DNA from: Strongylocentrotus droebachiensis
Lineage: Eukaryota > Echinodermata > Echinoidea > Camarodonta > Strongylocentrotidae
Length of the DNA: 64,000 nucleotides
Direction of reading: 5' to 3'
NCBI GenBank assembly: GCA_035222895.1
Contig: JAVYIG010000315.1
Coordinates: 358,001 to 422,000 of the forward strand
This document shows positions 20,633 to 32,100 of the stretch, one piece after another. Positions within the stretch are counted from its first letter, which is position 1; every line of letters starts with the position of its first letter. The notes under the pieces were generated by a model, which saw only the letters and a program-made list of their open reading frames with translations, did no database searches and was not told the origin of the DNA. A program made the position numbers and the translations under genes.

Positions 20633-21250
20633 TGTCAGGCACGTAGCCAGGGGGGGGGGGCGGTGGGGGCGGTCGCCCCCCCCCCCCCCAAAAAAAAAAA
20701 AAAAAAAAAACGCCGGCCATAAAAAAAAAAAAAAAAAAAGAGAGAACGAGAAGAAAAAAAGTAAGAGGACGTAGGAAGAAAAACGGAAAAGGAGTCGAGA
20801 ACGGTATAACGAATCGTCTTCTTTCTCTAATAATTTAATGAAACGTCAAAGCTTCGCGCGAGAGGGGGGGGGACAGAATTCAGACAAGGATTAAGAGTCG
20901 AGAACGGTACTTTAAGTCGTCTTCTTTCTCTAATGATGTAATCAAACTTCAAAGTTTCCGCGCTTTGCGCGGGAGGGGAGGAAACTGATTTCAGATAAGG
21001 ATTAAGAGTCGAGAATGGTACATCTAATCGTCTTCTTTCTCTAATAAATTAATGAAACGTCAAAGCTTCCGCGCTTCGCGCGGGAGGGGGGCTGAATTCA
21101 GATAAGGATTATGAGTCGAGAAAGGTACAACAAATCGTCTTCTTTCAAAGCTTCCGCACCAACCCCCCTAGGGAGCGCGCTCTTTAAGTGATTCGCACGC
21201 TTTGCGTGCTCATTACCGCCCCCTTAAATAAAATCCTGGCTACCCGCTTG
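20633..21250. mobile_element. non-coding element with four internal roughly 107 bp tandem repeats
   Basis: Left end gtcaggcacgtagccagg and right end cctggctacccgcttgtca are roughly inverted. Inside, the phrase gagtcgagaacggta recurs at 20792, 20895, 21006 and 21113, each followed by tcgtcttctttctctaat and then cttccgcgcttcgcgcggg. G, C and A homopolymers sit at the left end. Confidence 0.6.
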
Positions 21251-21759
21251 TCAATTGTTAAATGTGTAATGAGTAGAACAAGCGAACACAAACTTGTGTA
21301 ATTTCATTCTTTTTCCAACAGCAAAAATACAGAAAACACGCATTACCCAACTTATAGTTATCGAAGATTGTATAACACAGATCAGTTAAATAACGGGGCA
21401 TTAAAACACGCACAAATTAGCGCATTGTCCTAAAATATTGAGTTTTTGTCAGGATCTAATTTTTTTTTACCAACTCTGGCACACAAATTATATAAAAAGG
21501 GCGGAGTACTAAATTTGAAAAATTGTTTGATGCACTATTCCCATTATATTCCCCAAATAAAGTTTATAATTTACGTTGAAATTTTGCCGGTAATTTGATA
21601 TTTTGTAATAAATGTGAAACTGGTGCATGGCCTCCGAAATTTCCCGCAGTCGAAGCGCGGTTCGGAGCATGGAACTTCAAAGCCAAGTGGAATGTTACAC
21701 ATCCCATTGTTACGCTTTAGAACTCACGAATGCGTTTGAATAAATTACAAGAGTTACCA

Positions 21760-22720
21760 CTCCTTTCTTTCACCTCCCTGGTCCTAAAGATTCATGGATT
21801 AAATTTGATTACATTACGAATATGGTCTATCATAATTATAGATGGGACCACGATCTTATTCACAATAAAAATATATCACCATTACCATACATGCCAACAT
21901 TTGAAAATCAGGAATCTGTACACTATGTGCGCGAAGCGCACATCACGAGCGCGAAGCGCGAAGTCCTTTTAGCCGGGGTCCAGGGCCCGCTTTAGGGCCC
22001 TGGAAGCTCTGGGTTTCCAGATGCTCTCTGGTGCAATCTGAGCCTATTTTAGGGACCATTTCCCCTAAAATTCAACCCAAGTTTATGGGTAATTTTTGTG
22101 TCATACCAAACAAAAAAGTGATTGAAGTGAATTCCACATTTTAATTTATCCTTGGCAGATCGAGGCAGAGCAGATAATAGACATAGATTTAATTAGCCAC
22201 TCATGCAGAGTGATGCATTTAAGTCTAGTTACTTTTTAAATAATTATACATGACATAGATCTATGCATAAAATGAGACTGGCAATAATGGTATTCAACTT
22301 TCCAGACAACAGTCAACAATCCAAAATTATTGTAACTCATTGAGCTACATGTAAATGAGGTTGTCAAAATCAATGTCAGCAGAACAAGACTCCACCACTG
22401 ATCTTTAGATCTTGCCGACAATAAATGCAGTATACATTATTACCATGATCGTTATACCGAAAGTTCGTGCATGCATCGGAAGGTTCCAATTTAAACAAGT
22501 TTTAAAATATTCGCTATGCATGCCCATGGTGAAGTTGACTTTATAATTGGTTATGTTTGGAGCCAGAAGGGCGTTAAGTCTGTGTAAAATGATATGAAAT
22601 AATGCCATTCTGGCTCCAAAACAGACGACAGCGAATATGAGTTAGGGTTCATATTCCGAGGATGATTTTCCGTGTGAGCTAGCCTTCAAGTAAATTCCCT
22701 TTTATTATCCATACAGACTC
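21760..22720. repeat. dispersed repeat region (relatives at 51135-51490)
   Basis: 22436-22720 matches 51210-51490 almost phrase by phrase (atgatcgttataccgaa; gttcgtgcatgcatcggaag; ccagaagggcgttaa; gaatatgagttagggttcat). 21800-21850 matches 51135-51185. At 21965-22040 there is one inverted unit of the GC-rich satellite (gagcttccagggccctaaag in reverse). Confidence 0.7.
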
Positions 22721-23299
22721 TATCATTTTCCTCACGAATAAGACCAATTAAATTCAGCATTTATTCAATTCCAGACTTCCAGAATAAAAGCAGTTACAGC
22801 AACATGCAGTAGGCTCAATATTATAGAGTCTTGATATAGATAGGCGTATATAGGCACTAAAAAGTGCTTTTCATTTAATAAATTCAATTCAATGAATTTA
22901 ATTTATTTTCTTCAGCAAAACATACAAATTAAATTTCAGAGATGCAACATGTACAATTTTTGTTTTAACGTGTAAACATTATAATGATAATAGAATTTTG
23001 ACATCAAAACAAAATGTAACTGAAAACACACTACCAAGAATTATTCAATAATAAATCTGCAGAAGCGCTTATATCACAGTAAATGCTTGCTTGATAGCCA
23101 GGGGGCTTCTTTTTTAAAACCTAGGCAAGCCATCCTATGAACCAATCAAAGCGGCTTGGAAACAGGTCACAACCAATCAGATTCTTTTGTTTTGTTGTTG
23201 CTTTGCCTCACTATTTATAAAGGCAAAGATAGGAAGGAATCATGGGATTCCAACCCTCTGCTTTAGTATTACATCGTACGCTGACCATATCTATTAATA

Positions 23300-23411
23300 G
23301 GGACTTTTAGATTTGCGTGGACTGATACGTGTGACGTCTATTCAAAGCAGTGCTTTAAAAGGACGTCGATCGTAGCAATCCCCATTGTCTTCGTGCGAAT
23401 CTAAAGGTCCC
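23300..23411. mobile_element. 112 bp TA-flanked MITE
   Basis: Ends gggacttttagatttgcg and cgaatctaaaggtccc are inverted. TA flanks lie at 23298-23299 and 23412-23413. Non-coding. Confidence 0.7.
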
Positions 23412-23454
23412 TAGTGATGGGTTGATGACAGATGGTTTGCACGATCATTTATAA

Positions 23455-23570
23455 CCGGAGCCTAACTCTAACCCTAAACCTAACCCTGATCCTTAACCTT
23501 ATCCTGACCTTAACTTCCAAACCAGAATCCTAACTACAGCCTATTCCTAACCCTAGACAATCTAAAGTAC
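23455..23570 (+). repeat. degenerate telomere-like CCTAA repeats
   Basis: Variants of cctaac and ccctaa over about 110 bp, more decayed than the tract at 40604. Confidence 0.6.
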
Positions 23571-23579
23571 GCTATGTCA

Positions 23580-25015
23580 TGAATATTCATGTGATATGTA
23601 GTCTGACTAAATAAACGATTATCACTTCAATTGGTATAACCATGGACCTACTGGTATAACATACGCACATAATTGTGATGGCTGGTCTAGGTTAAAAAAC
23701 AGACGCAACCTGGCAAAGTGTGAATGATAAAACAATAACAAAAAATGAGAATGGCGATGATTGATGATAATGATGATGAAAATGAAAATACATGTATGTT
23801 GGTGTAAACAATTTATGTCTAAATAATTATCTACATCTGAATTTAAATGGGAGCCCAATGTCTGTGCATCTAATATTTGCTTGGGCTTGGAAATGATGAA
23901 TAATTTCTAATAATTCCTCTAAGTCTACAAATGTCTAATCTGATGCCATTTTTTTATATTTCAAGGAGTAGGTGTGCTAAAAATCTTATAAAATTTCGAC
24001 CGAGAACAACCCAATTTTCATAAGAAATTATGGCTGTATTATACATTGCAAAAACAAAGGTTCCCTATAGTCTAAGCGCTCCTTCCTTTTGTACGCAGGA
24101 CGGGATTTTTGACGTGTGATATCACTTCGAGGCTTGTGAATACAACAAAATTAAAAGGCCAAAATATGACTCGTTTTTTAATTTTTTGTTTACATGAATA
24201 CGTATCGCTATATAAACCATAACAGAGACGACAATTTCGTGTCATAATTTCACGTTTTGTTTGATCAGAATCACGCAGTTACGCGTATGCGCTGACATAG
24301 TCACTCCGTTCAGATTCACTCTTCCCGAAAATAAATCGTACATTTTCATTTTAGATTATTCTTAACTTTTTCTGATCCTTCTTGTCAAGTATTGTAACAA
24401 ACATCAATATCACAATAAAGTAAACATCAAACAAAACACTGTTTCACTTCAAATCCATGCATATTGTTTATATCTGTACACAAAATTAAGCGAGCACTCA
24501 CCTGTTTTTCTTTAGAATCTGTTCCATTATAGATCACTCTTAGAATCCATTTCCAGATATCTGATTAAACACGATCACCAAGGCTTTCGAGAAAAAAAAT
24601 CGACCTCAGGCAATTTCAATAGCCTTCACCTCAATGTTTTTATATGTGTGAACTGTACAACGTATTCTATTCCAAGTAACCAAGCGGTCCTTTCTTTGTT
24701 GAGGAAAATAATAAGAAGGGTGCATACTCATACAATCTAGATCCACCACTGATCAAGAACCCTAACACACTTAAACACAACAAAAATAGAGCTCCCTAAT
24801 TCTTCTACTTATTATACAGTGAATATGTCTTTCAATTGTTCAATATATATTTCAGTATTATTTTACATATTTTGTTGTTTTGATTTCTACCCTTGGTTTC
24901 AATGATAGCAGTGCTACAATTATTAAAGAGGTAATCCTGATTAATTAAAATTGAAAATCAACCAATCAATCAATCAATATATCGACCATGCACCTGTACA
25001 CAAGCGTATGTATAT
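23580..25015. other. intergenic, nothing recognised
   Basis: AT-rich, with short atga repeats near 23760 and caat repeats near 24960. No exon, RNA gene or transposon recognised. Confidence 0.4.
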
Positions 25016-25020
25016 ATATA

Positions 25021-25200
25021 CAGTGCGTCCCAGAAAAAACGAAACCGAGAATTATCCATGTTTTATCATAACTTTGTCACAATTATAATAAATAAATGAC
25101 ACGTAATTTTGTAAAACTTAGATCATCCTCTTTCATTTGATGCAATTAATATGATGCATATTTCACGCACGGGTGATTGAAAACAATTTGAAGAGAGGGT
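25021..25200. mobile_element. mariner-like element end
   Basis: Starts after TA with cagtgcgtcccagaaaaaac, and its first roughly 170 bp match the reverse complement of 40395-40570 (aattatccatgttttatcataa; tgatgcatatttcacgca). Only one end is visible here. Confidence 0.6.
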
Positions 25201-25486
25201 ACCAAAAAGTCATTTGGCGGGCGGTATCTGGATTTCAAAGAAAAAGTCACATTTATTAGAAAGTTCATTTTCTGCCCTTTCATATGACACCACAATCAGG
25301 AAAAATGAGCCACGAATAACAAAGTTCATGTCTGTTTAAAGTAATGCTTGCATTTCCATAATTTGATTTAAACGAATTTGTTTTTTCACTGGCTGGCTGC
25401 CGTAGCATCAAACAGAGTTAACAAAAGACTTAACTCCCTTTTGTTGACGATCAGTCACGCATTAAGTCTTTCGTCTTCTTTGTCTG

Positions 25487-25830
25487 GGAGTGTCGTGGTC
25501 GAGTGGTTTAAGGCACGTGACTGGAAATGCAAAGGTCGAGGGTTCGAATCCCGACACGGCACTATTATCCTTAGGCACGATATTAACCTACATTTGCTAC
25601 TCTCCACCCAGGTGTTAAATGGGAACCCTATAGGATGCGACCATCATTGTTGGTCAAACAGTTTTTTGAGCGTCGAGTCACGCCTGGCTGGAATGCTCCC
25701 CAGGGAAGTGGAGATTGTGCACACAGTTTGTGCCGTCAAGCAGTAAATCTAATGACCGGGGTAATAGTTTATCATTCTGTAAAGCGCTTATAAAGACGTC
25801 CGACATGAATATATATATATATATATATAT
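25487..25830 (+). mobile_element. tRNA-derived SINE
   Basis: The head (about 25489-25563) is tRNA-like: box A tggtcgagtgg, a GGA anticodon-like loop, box B ggttcgaatcc, and acceptor-like ends gtgtcgtg / cacggcac. It lacks the long variable arm of tRNA-Ser. It is followed by a SINE body (tacatttgctactctccaccc; ggtgttaaatggg) and a tail gtaaagcgcttataaagac before a (TA)n run. A related copy lies at 27371-27960. Confidence 0.8.
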
Positions 25831-25901
25831 AAAAAGCTGAATATCATTATCATCATTTTTCTGCTTTCTCTTCGGGTAGTTGCCTATTAAGGTTAGATAT
25901 T

Positions 25902-26132
25902 TTATTCATGATGACAGACAGCAGAAAATTTGCAGATGAAGAATTGTTCACTATTACAAGCATTGTCATTCCAAACATCTTGGTTAAACTTAATAAAGTC
26001 GCATATTTCGTGGCTATCCTTATCATTAGGTTCACCCGGTGACCAGGTGGTGTAGTCAACTGGTGTCCCGTCAGACCAAAGAAATGGACCATTAGGATCT
26101 GACTTCTTCAGTCCGATCCAATACCGTTCGTC
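25902..26132 (-). CDS. lectin gene exon 7: C-type lectin domain, C-terminal half
   Basis: [20 protein letters not shown], then [32 protein letters not shown] and a short tail ending in TAA (25902-25904). EPN and WND are the calcium and sugar-binding site 2 motifs of the mannose type. Acceptor ccctgcaag|GAC. Confidence 0.9.
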   Translation of the reverse strand, partial: DERYWIGLKKSDPNGPFLWSDGTPVDYTTWSPGEPNDKDSHEICDFIKFNQDVWNDNACNSEQFFICKFSAVCHHE

Positions 26133-29100
26133 CTTGCAGGGAGACGTTAAGAAAGGGCAAAGAAAATAATTAAAAAAAGAAAATCTATCAGCACTATGAA
26201 TCGGTATTTGCATGAATACGTTCAGATATAGAAAAGATAAAACAACAATTTTGTGTCAGTTGCATGTTTTGTTTGATCAGAATCGCGCAGACATAGCCAA
26301 TTAATTTGTTTTTAACTCTTCCCGACATAATGTATTCAGGTTTAACCCTACTAAGCCCCCCCCCCCTCCACTATTTTCGCGATTACTTCGTAATGCTTGA
26401 ATATATAATCTTAGCATGTATATTGTGCCATGAACACAGTTTTGTTTCATAAGAATCCCCATATGATAGAAAAATACACAAAATATCCACACACAAAAAA
26501 ATTGCATAATCAATTAGCTCTAATAAGCATATTCCGTCCTTGTTTTCACGAAGTGACGGTAGTGAGGAAAATCGTAACGCAAAGTGAATGCAATTTTTTT
26601 TCACTACCGTCACTTCGTGAAAACAGCGACGATTCTAATTAAAAGAAATATTTAAACTATGCAATATTGTATATCTTATGGACATCTCTTACCATACCAA
26701 ATTTGGAGTCGATCGGAGTCTCGGCTGCCGAGATCTTAGGGGGAGTTTAGCCCCCCCCCCCCCCCCCCCCCTCCCCCCAGTTTTTTTAAATTTTCAAAAT
26801 AGCCCAATCTTGTATGGGTTAAACAGTTACAAATGTTTACAATCTCATTTAGAATGATTCTGCCGGAGCAGGAAGACCGTTAACAAAATTCATTCGATTC
26901 AATTCGGTTTATTTCCAAGTTATTAAATATCACATTCTGATAGTAGTCATTTGTTCTTTCCTATACTCGGAGAAGTAAAATATAGCCTACAATGCAAGAA
27001 CATACGGGAAAATACAAATTAGCTTTGTGAAGGAAGGTGGGTCTTCATTGAAGAAGAAAAAATAATCATAAATTTTATGGAGTTCTGGGAAAGTGAAAAA
27101 TAATTGTGAGCTTCTTCTTTCTTTTCATGTCAGTGTGAGAATGTATCATTAAAGAAAATTGTCCCCTGAAAAGGACATCTCTTCAAATTCCCCATATTAG
27201 ATTAGGACAAGTAAGGAGGAGGCGAGTTGGCTCAGTGATTCATCAGTGATTAGAGATTATTCTAAAATACACAAAGTGGGACTTCTCCTTGTGCTTAAAA
27301 GTTCTGTGGATATTCGGGGGCATTTGAACAGTGTCCCAATTACAAACTGGTCTATTGGTCTCCTTTAGAAAGGGTGCTGTGGTTAATTATGTAAGTCTCT
27401 GGACAGTGAACCACTAGGTACGGGGTGCGAATCCCTGCCACAACCTTTGGCAAGACGTTAATCTACATTTGCCACACTCCAACCAGATGAGGTTAATGGG
27501 GTATGCTATGGTCACATTACCCAAAAGTAGACTGCTCGGCGGCCGAGCGGCGAGTTTTTAACCAATTCTGCCCGGCGGCTGCCCGGCCACCGAGCGGCGG
27601 CCGCCCAGGCACCGCTCGGTTTTAGGTCATCGCTCGGTCGCCGCTGAAGTTTTAGCGCGAAGTTAAAATTTGAGCGGCGCCTGCTCACTTTTCACTCGCC
27701 GCCCAAAATACGCTCGGTGCCTGGGCGGTCGCCGCCCGGGCACCGACCTAATCGCTGGGCGATGCCTAATTCCAGCAGGGACCGAGCAGGCTACTGAATG
27801 GTCGGTCGCTGCTCTGATTTGTGACCATAGCTGTACCTATATGGTAGGATTATTCCTTGAAATGCACTGTGCGCTGATAACGGCTGCCGGAGCTAAAGCT
27901 AGGGTATTAATTTCCAAAGCTCTTTGTAATCGCGTAATGTGTTATGCGCTATACAAGAACGGTTTATTCGAATACATACATTTGCTAGACAGAGACTGGT
28001 GATGAATTGCTGCTCTTCTACACTATGAATAGAAACCAAGTCTGCATGGCATGACTGTTCGTTGGTCAGATTCCGACAGGTAGACATGGCCTGATGAAAG
28101 TTGACTTTATTGTCAAGGAAGTATTTGTAGCAACTTCCTTGGAAAGAGGTCCAGAACGCATCCGGGCATTTAGCTGAAATAAATCCACCAAAGAAACATT
28201 TGCTGATGCAATGCAATGTGTTTATTAAAAAAAAAAGAATAATAGGCGATTTTGTGAAATATATTCCCGTCTATACAAGGTATATCTTTTATCCATTTAT
28301 TTCATTCAATTGTTAAAGGAAAACAAATTTCTTGAAATGACCACTGATTAATAATATTTTCTTTTTCAATAGATTTTCATTTCTTGATGGGACAGACATC
28401 ATAGAGTGAGTTGTCGTATGCGATACATTGCACGAAATCGCCCCTTTCTATGATTGAACTTGCAGTCATTTGTCTTGAAATCATGTATTTGTTTACAATC
28501 TGAATCAGTTGACTTAGGCTCGTTCACATATATCACATTTAAACAGTGGCGGTTTTTGCAGTACTAAAAGAGAAGCATGCGGGGGTGAAAAAAGTAGCTT
28601 CTCGATCCACAAAAATGTTCTACGCGTACTCACTCATCTGAGTGTAACAAGACACAACAGTGTTTGACAATTGACAATGATTTAACGGATAAAAAGACGC
28701 AACATGTGTGTTATAAAATTAAGAAAAAGAAATGTGAAGTGCAGTACAGCATTCTGTTGTTTACAAAAAATAAGATGATGTTTTCATTTTCATGGAGGTC
28801 TAAGAAAGAGAAAATAAAAAGAAATGTATGTTTGAATAAAATTACTGAAGGGGTTTAGGTATGGTCGATTTACAAGCTAAATTCGGTTCTCTGCGACTTT
28901 CTTGGATAAGGAGATTGTTTGACGATGAGAAAGCTACATAGAAATTTTTATTTTTCTATTAGTTACATAGGATAGATGGAATTCCATTGGTGTTTCAGTT
29001 TAATTGTAATACAGAGACACGGGGAAACTATGTCGAATGTCTAGGATACCTCATTTCTACTTTGATTTACTTTGTACTTGGTCAGAATTGATATGTGTAA

Positions 29101-32100
29101 ATACACCCATGGTTACAAATATTGAACATGAAATAATTTGGAATAATAGTAATATTACTTTTGATAACCAGGTATTGCATTTCATGTTATGCGAAAAAGT
29201 TGGGATTTTTAAATGAAAAACTAAATTTTAGTCAAGGACACTGGAATAATGTGGATTTTATGTGTCAAAAATGTAAGTTTCCAAAACTGTTGTTTTCTTT
29301 CAAATTTTCAAAGGTGAGAAAGCCTTTCCAAAATTGTAGGTTAATTACGTAATGACTTGTATCAAACACATCACTCTAATTTTATACAAATATCAACTGG
29401 TGATGATATTAATAATTTAAATATGGAGGCTCAACAGTTCTACTTATTCTTTGTGCAGAAAAAACGGAAGAGTCTTTTGTATACAATGCTTGGCAGCAAC
29501 GAAAAGCACTACCCTCCGATTTTAATTGGAATCCGGTATTAATGTTTAAGTTCAATACTATACGAGACAATAGAATCAAACAATTTATTTTAAAACTTTT
29601 GCATATGTTTTTACTGTCAAAATATTACCTATATAAATGGAAAAATAAAAATGATTATGTATGTGAAGATTGTAATACCATTGAAACATGGTGAACATGA
29701 GTGTAAAAAGATAATTGTGTTTTGGAAAATTGTAACACGTTTGATATTCGTTTAGATTAGATACCATCATAAATGAGAATACTTTAGCATTGGAAATGAA
29801 ATAGGCAAATTAGATCATTACTTGGTAAACTTTTTGATTAATTTTGCTGAATATGTTATTTATAAGAACTATGATAAACGTTATTTTGAAAACAAACAGC
29901 TAAAATGAATGGTAGAACTCTTTTAAGTGATTTGAAGTATGAATAATTGATGTCACATTTAAATTCTAAAACAAAAGCAAAGGTTAATGAAACATAGGTA
30001 AACGCTTTGACTGATATACTAAGATAATGTTTTAATATTATATGTATATATGTTATTGTGAACGTTGAAGATATGTGAAATAAAGTTTCCCGAAAGGATT
30101 TAAAAAAAAAAAAAAAATCTATGAACATGATAGGGAAACGCCTTTCGGGATTGGATTACCCATTATAGTTAAGAAATGTCAATATCTTGAAAAACAATCA
30201 TCATACAACAAAATCGCAACTATATTCGAAAAAATCATCTTAAGGGCAATTCCGATACCCAACTGTATTTCCCATAGCAATCATGTTCGGATTAAACAAT
30301 ACGTCGCTGTCATGTTCGCACATTTCAAAAGGGACGCACAAGGCTATTGAAATTGCGTTAGGTTCATTTATTATTATTTTTTATGAACCTAACAAACCCA
30401 TTATATTAATTATTAATGAGAGATCCGCTATTTGATTTCTATTTTGTATACATGAGTATTTTCTACAGAATAAATTCATGGCGGTTGGTAAAGACTGCCT
30501 TTATTACAACTGCTGTACTTTACAAGTTTATTTGAGAATATATACGTATAAATATACAATGCAGAGACCTTGAAAGATATTCGCTGAAGTTTTCCCTGGA
30601 AGCTGCATTTTACATCACACGTATATATTTATATCCCTTCTATGAATATTCATGATTTTTCTAAATACTTGATTGGTCAATTGGTGGTCACGTGATAAAA
30701 TATAATCTCACTATTAAAAACAAATCTCTGCCAGAGCTCCGATTGTCTTGAGTTTTCGATGTCTGATGTCTGATGATTCAAGAGTAAACAAGAGAGTTGA
30801 ATGAATTTCTTGTGTTACATTAGAGATTAGAAAACTTAAAAGAGGTTTATGATGCACAGTTGCTTTCATGAATTAACGAAAATGTGCCGTTGTATTGTTG
30901 ATTTTGATTTGTCATGGCTTCAACATTCGTGATAGCTTTGACGGTTTCCCCCACAAAAAATATTTTTAAGGACAATATCTACACCTTTTAGAAATCTTAA
31001 CTAGAAGTTTTAAATTTCATATCTCATTATCGTAAAGGATGTCTCCATGAGATTAAACCCACCAAATTAAATTGGCACACGTGGGTAGTCATTATCATTG
31101 CGATTCTTGTATTGCTGGTACTAAATGTGTTCACTTATACTTTATATTAAAATATCCATTATACATATCCCAAAAGAGAATTTGATTATTTCCTTGTTTG
31201 GATTTTGTTAAAGACGTTATCAGAGAGCGCATATTTGTCGCGTTTGTATTGGCGGCAACGAACATACTTCAAAGACAAGCTGTTGTGACTTTCTCTTTTT
31301 GAAGCCTCCTAGTTAATTCATTTCCATTTTTCATAAACACTCACATGTAAAGCAAACAACAGCTACACACTCCTCCCTACGTTCCTTCGCCGCCGTGTCT
31401 TCGTACCAGCAGTTAGTAATGTTAGTCATGTTGGCAGGACATCTCACAGTCACAGCCTCAGAATGATTGTCTAAGGACGACATCTCGTAGAGATCTCCTC
31501 CTACGTCTAGTTAACAGATGATCAGAAAGAAAATGAAAATAAAAACTCAATTTAAACAAAATAAGTATTTACACTATTTACACTAATCATGACTACTAGT
31601 ACATTTGATGTTTTAGGCTGTTTTTGTCTTAATACCACAAATATTAGTTTTGGTAATGAGATTACATTGTTAAAAAACTGTCTGGAAGCAGTACGGATTA
31701 TATAGTACGCATGAATTGATGAACACCGAAACGTTTTTTGCCCGGACTGGTTGTGCATCCGGACAGTTGAGTAAAAATTAAAAAATGTATAAGTAATAAC
31801 TAATATGTCATGACTCTTTTAACATTTTTGTTTGTCAATATTATAAAGGACAAAAACTCATGATGGTTTAAAAGTGCTATTTGAATAATACTTTTCGTTA
31901 AATCAGAAATCTAAGGAGAAGGCTTTATGTTTGATAAGTGTCCGGACAGCCCTCAACTCAGCCCCTCCCCCAATTATACAATGTGAAGTTATGTAATCAT
32001 CGATATGGTAGAAACTGACTCAGTCTTGCTGCTGACAGTTACATGGACTACAGCCAGAAAGTCTTTGGAATTAGACACATAACATGAATGACAGTTGGTC

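Noticed and set aside
25489-25563. tRNA-Ser-like gene with GGA anticodon
   Set aside because: Boxes A and B are present, but the long variable arm is missing and the sequence runs straight into a SINE body also seen at 27371. It is a SINE head, not a functional tRNA gene.
27899-27979. Extension of the CTLD exon past the gtatgt donor
   Set aside because: The extra residues have no lectin similarity. The donor gtatgt at 27979-27974 gives phase 0 and joins directly to DERYWIGL.
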